The notes below the pieces were generated by a model. That model searched no databases and was not told the DNA's origin. It saw only the letters and a list, made by a program, of their open reading frames with translations. This document shows positions 56,586 through 64,000 of a stretch of DNA of 64,000 nt, in pieces. How positions within the stretch are numbered: position 1 is the first letter of the stretch; every line of letters begins with the position of its first letter. The stretch is from Thinopyrum elongatum (lineage: Eukaryota; Streptophyta; Magnoliopsida; Poales; Poaceae). The stretch spans positions 736,852,939 to 736,916,938 of the forward strand of contig CM022303.1 of assembly GCA_011799875.1 (NCBI GenBank), read 5' to 3'. A program made the position numbers and the translations under genes.

Positions 56586-57548
56586 AGAAATATGATTATA
56601 TTGATGCATTTAAGCGACTCAAGCAGGCTAGCATCATGAAGAAATACGATTATATTGATGCATTTAAGGTTGAGCGCAAATGCAGAGAAACTCCTCCCCT
56701 TCCGATAAAATCAACGACTACTGGTCTGATTTATCTCGATGAGGAATATATTATTGAAGAATCTGAAGCTACCTCACCACAGTTCTAGGAAGGAGAAGAG
56801 CAAATTCATCAAGACCACCATGATGGCCCCACGGATCCTATCATTCCCAAAGAGAATGAAGCTGAAGACAATGTTGCCTCTTCGGATGCAGATACTAACT
56901 CAGGCACAACTTCTTAAACCGGCAACCTCGTAGATCATTCTTTGGATTCATCTTCATCGAGCGATTCTGGATCCTCATCTTCTTCGGGCATGTAGACTGC
57001 CTCATGTTCTTCAACAACTTTTTGACACTTGTTGACAAAAAGGGGGAGAAGACATTGACAGTTTAGAAACGGTCTTTTGCAGGGTTGGATTTTCTGTCGA
57101 GTTTAGAACACTTGTCCTGCAATTTGATTCTTATCGTGTTGTCAAACTCTCATGATACTCTGAGATAGTTATGTAATATTTATAACCCCTCCTGCCATAT
57201 TATTCCTAGAGACTTATTTTGCAGGTGGAATTATTATCAGAGTTCTCTTTGGATGCACTCGATTATTCTTCGATCATATTATTCTTCAGTGTAATCCATT
57301 ATTATCAATGATATCAAAATATCTTTTGAATAGTTTATCCTAAATATATAGGTTATCTAACAGTAAATATTTCAATACTGCATACATTTTGGGGGAGCTT
57401 ATCTTATATCTTCGAGTTATTTACTACTCCGCATGTTACCTTTCGCACATTATGATAAATATCTACTCTCCGATGTTTAACTGTTTTGTCAATAATCTAG
57501 TGCCCCTGAATGTTTTCGGGATTGTTGGACAAAACAGTGAGGGGCTAA

Positions 57549-58984
57549 TGTGTTTGCTAGTGCACATAGAGAAATATGGCCCCTGGAGTTATGAGAAGTT
57601 TGCTATAAATTTCTGCGAGAGTTATCTGCTCTGCAGAGAAGTATGCTAAAGCTTCGAGGAGTATGATACCGAGAAGTTTGCGTGTCGGAGTTGACCCCTA
57701 AAAATATTGCCGAGCTGAAGTAATTGCTACGGAGTGCGGTCCGAGAGATTTGACTGCAGAAAAGAATGAAGAACGCGTGAAGACTTAGTTCTTTTTCATA
57801 GTTTCATGTACTTCATTTGAGTCATAGGACCACTGTACTATTTAGAGGGGTTCAAGTGTTTCGAGACTTTTTTCTATGCTGATGCTTAACCAAGATATAT
57901 TCCATGTGAGTTGAGGGAAATCTCTATGTGTGCTGAGTTATTACTGATAAGCCAGAGACGAAGTTCTTCTGGGCTTCGAGAGGAATGCTCAAGCAGTGGA
58001 GTCAGCTTTACTTGTTCCTCATGTAAATTTCCCGTGTGAGTTTGAAATCCAACCATTGGAAACATGTCGGTTGGCCATTGGTTAGGCCATAGGCCCCGAT
58101 AGGTCATTTCACCCTCGGGGTTTCTCCGGCTATAAATAGCCACCCCCTCCAACCGTTGCTAGTTGGCTGTTCCACGTGACTTGACAAGTGTGGTCTAAGC
58201 ACCCTCTCTCTGAGAGATTTGAGTGAATTCTTCTGAGAGAAAACCCCAGAACCAAAAATATAGATAAGGGTTGAGAGTTCTTGAGCCTATTACTCTTGAA
58301 ATATGCATAATCTCTAGACGGTTAGGCGTCTGTCGAAACTGACTAAAAGTAGCTGTGATCACCGAAGACGAAGTCTGTTGAAGGTTTGGAGATCGCCGAG
58401 AAGTATCTACCACGAGTGAAATCAACTGAAGTTCTAGGAACTTCACGTTGAGGAGAATAGGACGTTGAGAGGTTTGCTCCTGTGTTCAATCACAAGTCTC
58501 TCCAACCAGACGTAGCTCTTTTGCAAAAGAGTGACTTGGTCAAACAAACAACTTGTCGCCATCGAACACCGCTGGTTCTTTCTCATTACAGCATTACTTT
58601 CAGTAATTTTCATTCGGTTAAGTTATCTCTCATGTGGTTGTTCATCAGTGACTCTGTATGTTCATTTAACTCATGCATTTCTATCTGAATTGATATCATG
58701 TTTAGTTTCATTTCAATTCTTGTAGTTCTCAGGATGATTTGTTACTATGTCCGCAAGCTCCTCATCTCGCGCTATGAGTTATTCTTCTAGCCTCTGTTCT
58801 GATAGATTTCTTATCTTTGTTTGCTTAGTTCTATCGTCTAAGTGTTTTCCTTCAGCAGTGTATCTTGTCATTGTACTACTTCTGATAGATAATTCCGCTG
58901 TGATGTGCTGAGAGTTTTGAAGTTTCGAAAGAAATTTTAAATCTCCCAGTCACCCCCCTCTGGTCGATATACTTTGATCCTACA
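57549..58984 (+). repeat. 3' LTR of second copia element
   Basis: Starts TGTGTTTGCTAGTGC after a GTGAGGGGCTAA tract and ends GATCCTACA at 58984. It carries CGGCTATAAATAGCC at 58127-58141. Small frames here are not genes. Confidence 0.75.
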
Positions 58985-59157
58985 ATAAGATTTTCAAAAT
59001 ACTTATCGAGACAAATATATGCACATGATTTACATATTTACAATCTAAATATTTAAAACAATATCAGCGGTCAATGTTTTTCAAGTTTGACTGAAAATGT
59101 TGTTCGAAACTATCTAAGTCAATTGAGCCATAGTCACTCCCTTAAAGAAAAGCAAAG
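58985..59157. other. Truncated MITE-like remnant
   Basis: CGAGACAAATATATGCACATG... followed by GTCAATGTTTTTCAAGTTTGACTG is a pattern common to grass MITEs. The left half is missing at the copia 3' LTR, and no terminal repeat can be paired. Confidence 0.3.
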
Positions 59158-59945
59158 TGGCAGGCTGGCTCCCCACAAATCGCGCAACATTGTGCCTCCT
59201 TTGATGATCCTCACTTGTCTTAGACATTCAAAGCGGCTCTGCATTACCCCATTTTATTCTGCACAAATAAGAGCATCCCTTACGTGTCGTATCAAAAGCA
59301 GTGTCGTCTATTCTTAAGGTAAATGAAGCAACCTGCGACCGTGACCTAGGTGGCTAGGGGTGGCGGCTAATCTGCCCTCTTCCCCGGCTACACCACGGGG
59401 CCCCTCTCCCTTCGTCTATCGCTCCGACGTGGGGAGGGGGACCCCAGGGCTTCGGTCCGGTGGTGGTAGGGTCAGGAATAAAGTTAGGGTTTGTTTCCGA
59501 TCGGCGGTGGTGAGACGACGGCGTCATCGTCAGTGTGGAATAAGGTCTCCTCGCCTCGCCCTTGTTTCGGTGGTGCTTCTTCATATCATCGGGAGGCGTG
59601 TGGAGGATGGTGGTAACAGGCGGTGGATTAGCAGCCAAGATTGTGAGTGTGAATTTTTGTTGGACGAGCACCAGGTAGGACGGATTCTAGTGAATCTAAA
59701 GTTGTACTTTAACTAATCTTGCATTATAGATTTACTACTAAATTTTAATGTATATAATCGACTTAATAATTTCCTTTGAGATTGTGTTTATTATATTTAC
59801 TCTGTACATAGGTGAACTAGTACTATACTGTAGTTCGGCTCCCGGTAGCTTGGAGCCGAACTCGTACAGCTCAGCCCCATATAGCTTAGAGCCAAAAAAA
59901 GGCCAGAGGTTAGCGATGGGTGACAATATCGGTCAGTGGAGCACG
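59158..59945 (+). repeat. Module block C, copy 2
   Basis: 59163-59255 and about 59626-59645 match block C1. Between them is a GC-rich piece (about 59330-59600) absent from C1, probably an insertion without clear ends. A 10-bp perfect inverted repeat GTTCGGCTCC/GGAGCCGAAC lies at 59833-59842 and 59852-59861. Confidence 0.5.
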
Positions 59946-60289
59946 TATGTCACCCGTCACTGGAGTAATGTTCTAGGGCAGTGGTACTGGTCACACACCT
60001 GTCTCTATTGCCACATGATTTAGCAGCCACTGTTCTGCCAGTCGACACTGATGCTAGTTCCTATTACTGCCATGCAGTTTCCCTGTAGAGGAATATTTGG
60101 GCTGTCGCGAGGTCATACAGCTCCTTGCGGAACAGTTGCCATGTCGTTGCTGGAATAGATACCTATGATTGAACCTAACCCAGCCACACTGTGGCACCAA
60201 CGGCCAATGGGGGCTACTTGCCTCTCTGATGTGATGTCTACTCAAGATCTCAGCTCTCAGCCTCTCACTGCCCACCAAATTCAGACATG
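59946..60289 (+). repeat. Module block V, copy 4
   Basis: Starts GTATGTCACCCGTCACTGG, like V1, and continues to CAAATTCAGACATG. Its second half forms the left arm of the fold-back at 60098-60593. Confidence 0.7.
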
Positions 60290-60593
60290 CTCTCTCTCCT
60301 CATGTCTGAATTTGGTGGGCAGTGAGAGGCTGACATCTGAGATCTTGAGTAGACCTCACATCAGAGAGGCAAGTAGCCCCCATTGGCCATTGGTGCCACA
60401 GAGCATGTCTGAATTTGGTGGGCAGAGAGAGGCTAAGAGCTGAGATCTTGAGTAGACCTCACATCAGAGAGGCAAGTAGCCCCCATTGGCCGTTGGTGCC
60501 ACAGTGCAGCTGGGTTAGGTTCAATCATAGTTATCCGTTCCAGCACCGACATGGCATGTGTTCCACAAGGAGGTGTATGATCTCGCGGTGGCC
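60098..60593. repeat. Large fold-back (inverted repeat) of V sequence
   Basis: The left arm 60098-60289 pairs with 60404-60593; the 11-base loop at 60290-60300 separates CAGACATG from CATGTCTG. The part nearest the loop is present twice on the right (60301-60403 and 60404-60506, period 103). Arms differ by scattered bases. Transcripts would form a long hairpin. Confidence 0.8.
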
Positions 60594-60675
60594 GATTTTG
60601 CTGTTTTGACCCTTTGCATGAAGTTTAGCCAGATCTGACCCCAGTTTTAAAATATTTCAGGATGCGACCCTTTTT

Positions 60676-60852
60676 CCTACCACCAGGGTCGATGGCGGTA
60701 GGGTATAATAGCCTACCGCCGCAGATCCTGGCTGTAGGACACTCATCCATGTCAGCGCAAGTAAACAGAGACTGGTCTCTGCCGTCAACCCTACCACCGA
60801 GGTTCCTGGCGGTAGGATGTTATACCCTATTGCCAGATATCCCGGCAGTAGG
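60676..60852. repeat. Four 27-nt hairpins, CCTACCRCC-type
   Basis: Inverted repeats at 60676-60702, 60712-60738, 60790-60816 and 60826-60852. Each has a 9-base arm like CCTACC(A/G)CC, a 9-base centre and an arm like GGCGGTAGG. Gaps are 9, 51 and 9 bases, so they come as two pairs. They precede the PMD fragment. Confidence 0.75.
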
Positions 60853-61512
60853 TGGCGAACAGTTATAAGCAGCAGGGGCTGGCTCATGGGGCCCACCCAC
60901 GATCCCAGCCCCCATCTTCTCCCCTACCGAGCCGCAAGAACAGAGAGGAGTTGCCCTCTTTCATCCCCTCCACTCCCCCCCTCCGATCTTCTTCATTTCT
61001 CCATCATTTTTGCAGATCGAGATGGCTCCAACATGAGAGAAGTAAGCTCTCCAATTTCATCTTGTAGTTTTACTAAAAAAGTTTTTGATTTGATGCATGA
61101 TTTGGCCCAAGATGAACCTATTTCATCTTGTAGTTTTTAATTTTTGTTGATCCAAGGTTTGTTTAGGTTGGAGCAATATGATATATGTGCTTGAAGATGA
61201 ACCCTAGTTCATTTGGTATTAACTAGTTTATTGTTTCTATATAGTTTGAAGATGAACCCTAGTTCATGCTTATATATAGTTTTATTTTTTAATGGTTCAT
61301 TGATGTTTGGTTATATGATGGAGGTAGATTGATGTTTGGTTATATGATGGAAGTAGATTGATGATATATGATGTATGTTATTGATGTTCATTTGCATATT
61401 CCATTATTGTTGATTATATCTTTTATTATAGATATATTTGGATAAGTATGATTTATTATAGATGATATGATGGATAAATATGACCGTGGAACAATTTGTT
61501 GAATATGATTGA
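60853..61512 (+). other. Leader-like region before the PMD fragment
   Basis: Pyrimidine-rich DNA (60935-61015) ends CATTTTTGCAG, then ATGGCTCCAACATGAGAG and GTAAGC, resembling a leader, acceptor and small first exon. AT-rich DNA follows, with two copies of GAAGATGAACCCTAGTTCAT (61194, 61245) and of TTGATGTTTGGTTATATGATGG (61301, 61329). No long frame. Confidence 0.3.
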
Positions 61513-61664
61513 TTATGCCCGGAAGATGCCGATCCGCTGACCGTGGAGCAGTACGCGAGGGCCTACTTGTGGTATCTTCTGACGGAGGTCGGGTTTCCCG
61601 ACTGCTCGGGGGACACTGCCCTATGGATGTATCTCGACTTCCTGACTGACTGGGATACAAGGTA

Positions 61665-63639
61665 TGTAGGAGATATGCCCTAGATGCAATAATAAATGTT
61701 ATTATTTATCTCCATGTTTGTAATTATGTTGATGTTCCATTCTATAACTGCTATGGTTCTCGAGTCTGCAATAACCACGAGGCTCGGAGGAAGAATGGAC
61801 ATGTGGAATAATAAGCAGTAAAATGTATTCCTAGTCTGGCCTCTAAGACTAGCTCAAGTGTTGCATGATGGTTCTGTTTTCCTGATCATGGGCATGACTA
61901 TGCCGGCAACTTTGAGGGCACAGTGTTAGGAGAACACTTGTGTTGAATCAACCCGAATTGGTGTTATGCTACGAGATATCTTTGTCACATGTTAAAGTTA
62001 ATAACATAGAGAAAATTAATGTTTGCATAATTCCTTAGACAATAAGAGTATCTATTCCTTCGCACTTGCTTCATGAACTTTGGTGTTTGTTAAACCTCAT
62101 CCGTAATTGGGTGGCTATTACCGCGGCTTACGGGTTCATGGAAAAGTATGACAAGTAACTTGATAGCTCAAGATTGGGATTTGCTCCTCCGACGATGGAG
62201 AGATATTCTTTGGGCCCTCTCGGTGTCATAGTATCCATCATCGTCTAGTCAGACACAGCGTGATTTGATCACGGGGATGCCGAAACACGGAAAGGAGAAA
62301 AGAGAACAAAACCGGTAACGAGGTAACTGGCATAGTGAACAAGTTGTTGATTCATGGGGATGCCAATAACTCTCACCTCGGGTGTTTGTAACATATCGTG
62401 AAGGAACAGGAATAGCACACAATAACTAGAGGTTCACTCAAATATTCATTCGTGTGGGTATAGGGATTAATATGGCTGTCCACGGCTCCGATGTTGATAA
62501 TTGATCGGAAAGTGTTCCGGTCATGTGTATACTTCACCGAACCTACAGGGTCATATGCTTATGGGTCATCTATCTGGTGAATACTAGACAGGGAGTCTGA
62601 GAGAAAGTCACCGGAAAAGTTTCGGAGACAACGGAAAAGTTCCGGAGAGAAAACCGGAAGTGTTTCCGAGCTACCAAAATTGTTTCAGAGAAAAACGAAA
62701 ATGTTTTGGAATAAAACCATCATACCTAAAATGTGCCAGAGAGTGTCCAAAATAATTTTAGAGGGTGCCAGAAATTTTCTGGGACCTTCCGGAATTTTTT
62801 AAAATAAATAGTCACGGAAAACATCTTGTCCCAGCGTGAGGGGATAAGATCCCACGATGCGTGGGGGCTGTTTTGGGGGCGCCTCCCCTTGGGGGGGGGG
62901 GGGCAGCCCCTTGTGGCTGGACAAAAGTGTTGTGCAGACCACCCATGGTGGGGGGCAGCCCCCACAAATGGTGGAGCATGTTGGGAGGAGGTGGGGCGCC
63001 ATGTGGGACCCCCATGTTGGGGGGCCATGGACAAGGGGACATGCTTTCCCCTTGTTTTGTGGGTGCTTGTCATGTGGGCTGAAATTTAAGCCACCACCAC
63101 CCCCTCCTTCCCCTATAAAATGAGGTGGAGAGGAACTCTCCAAACACGCTCTCTTTCACATACAAATGCCATGCATGATCTGGCTTTCTCTCTCCCTCCC
63201 AGTGAAATAGTTTCGTAGAGCCGAAAGGCTGTCTGGGTTCCGGTGGGAACTAGTTCTGGACAGCGAAGCCCTGCCGGATAGATGACACCGTATGTGTGCA
63301 ACCCCGTACAGAGGTTGTAGATTCGATCTTTTGCCTGAGGGGCTGTTCGAGGGTCCTCCTGAAGGGCTGTCCATGACACCATCCGGGGGACTGTCCGGCC
63401 GTCTCCCAAAGGGCTGTCCGGGGTAGTGTCCGAGGGGCTGACGAGGGAGTACATCCTCGCGGTTGGGAGGTGGTAAATCCTAGCTGCGGGGATCTACACC
63501 GACGATCAACATCGACTCTACTTCCACTGCGCTATGAGTCGGTAACGATCAGATCAAAAACCTTGTATGCAATCTTCATAGTGGTCCTGGGCTGGTGCGT
63601 AGGTCAGAAACTTTTTGTTTTCTATCATGTTCCCCAATA
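61665..63639 (+). mobile_element. Copia solo LTR in the PMD gene (1,975 bp)
   Basis: Starts TGTAGGAGATATGCCCTAG and ends GTTCCCCAATA (CA changed to TA), with a perfect AGGTA duplication at 61660-61664 and 63640-63644. It is of the same family as 548-2681. It includes TATAAAA at 63114-63120 and a G14 run at about 62891-62904. No internal region is attached. Confidence 0.9.
63114..63120 (+). promoter_or_regulatory. TATA box of copia solo LTR
   Basis: TATAAAA after a C-rich stretch, at the same position as in the sister LTRs. It faces the PMD fragment downstream and could in principle drive read-through of it. Confidence 0.55.
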
Positions 63640-64000
63640 AGGTATAGCTGGGGGTCTGCTGGCCTCGCCTACCTATACCTTTCGAAAAGAGAAACATCTC
63701 AATATTTGTTTATGGATGTATGTATGCTTGGTGCTTTGAATTGTGTCATCTGATCATCAATTGGGGTTTGTAGCTTGATGACGCAACGCAAAGGACCGAG
63801 GAGACGTCCGGTATGTGTGGATGTGTCTGGGCCCTCTCCATCTAGATGTGGGAGCGGTTGCCGGTGGGCCATCCTGAGAAAATGAAAGCGTGTCCCTTTA
63901 CGGAGTATGGCGACGAAGGTGACAGTACTTGATTCCCGACCATCGCGTACGCTTGGGACAGGGTTAAAGTTTCCACGGGCAAGGCCACTGCATTGTACAA

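Larger units (their letters stand above)
51623..58984 (+). mobile_element. Second copia element, pol-less, with LTR pair (7.4 kb)
   Basis: The 5' LTR (51623-53073) and 3' LTR (57549-58984) share start, middle and end (GATCCTACA) but differ at many bases, so the element is old. A tRNA-Met-type primer site follows the 5' LTR. Inside are a gag fragment, a gypsy LTR (itself split by another) and a frame of unknown type (55890-56585). No protease, integrase or RT is found between 53073 and 57548. The first base or bases of the 5' LTR are lost at the junction with the BARE/Angela-like fragment. Confidence 0.75.
61513..63999 (+). pseudogene. Plant mobile domain (PMD) protein fragment, interrupted
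   Basis: 61513-61664 reads PLTVEQYARAYLWYLLTEVGFPDCSGDTALWMYLDFLTDWDTRY; after the solo LTR it resumes at about 63643 with SWGSAGLAYLYL. A probable intron ends TTTGTAG at 63773, then LDDATQRTEETSGMCGCVWALSIWMWERLPVGHPEKMKACPF and, after an in-frame TGA (63930-63932), FPTIAYAWDRVKVSTGKATALY to the window end. These are the conserved blocks of the PMD (MAIN/MAIL-type and transposon-borne copies). The domain is linked to gene silencing in the host and is also carried by MULE and gypsy elements. The stop, the lost splice donor and the LTR make it a pseudogene. The sequence continues beyond the window. Confidence 0.75.

Overview
This is intergenic DNA from a large plant nuclear genome. LTR termini, nesting style and element types point to a Triticeae grass (wheat, barley or a relative). 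That assignment comes from recognising the BARE/Angela/WIS-type copia LTR start, Athila-like gypsy LTRs that begin TGATACGTCTC, grass-type Helitron ends and a plant mobile domain (PMD) fragment. I see no intact host gene, no bacterial operon, no rRNA or tRNA gene and no CRISPR array. Nearly every long reading frame lies inside a transposable element.

Layout. 1-2681: 3' end of a copia element (RNase H remnant plus 3' LTR), inserted in an Athila-like gypsy element on the minus strand (2682-5313). 5314-5749: probable CACTA end. 5750-7734: unassigned DNA with two exon-like pieces. 7735-32118: a four-level nest. A minus-strand copia LTR is split by a plus-strand copia solo LTR (7804-26785, site duplication GATGA/GATGC) and by a Helitron (28576-32012). 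The solo LTR is in turn split by a 17.1-kb gypsy/chromovirus array (8965-26091) flanked by a perfect CTCTA duplication. The array has the order LTR - inside - LTR - inside - LTR: two insides share three 4-kb LTRs. Both insides lack gag, protease and reverse transcriptase but keep an open 729-codon RNase H - integrase - chromodomain frame.

32119-51622: an old low-copy module (blocks called C, V, D and U here) repeated in tandem and broken up by a LINE (32918-37234), a second Helitron (38718-43639), a hAT MITE, another MITE, two retroposons with 15-18 bp site duplications, and a truncated copia LTR. 51623-58984: a second copia element with recognisable LTR pair, tRNA-Met primer site and gag fragment but no pol. 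A gypsy LTR sits in it, and that LTR contains a second gypsy solo LTR. 58985-60600: another C-V module ending in a large fold-back. 60660-64000: four 27-nt hairpins and a broken PMD gene split by a copia solo LTR with site duplication AGGTA.

The genes do not form a working pathway; the functional parts are fragments of retrotransposon replication machinery (RNase H, integrase, endonuclease, RT). The most unusual structures are the three-LTR tandem element and the hidden module array beneath the later insertions. Family names are given only as likeness, because no database search was possible.
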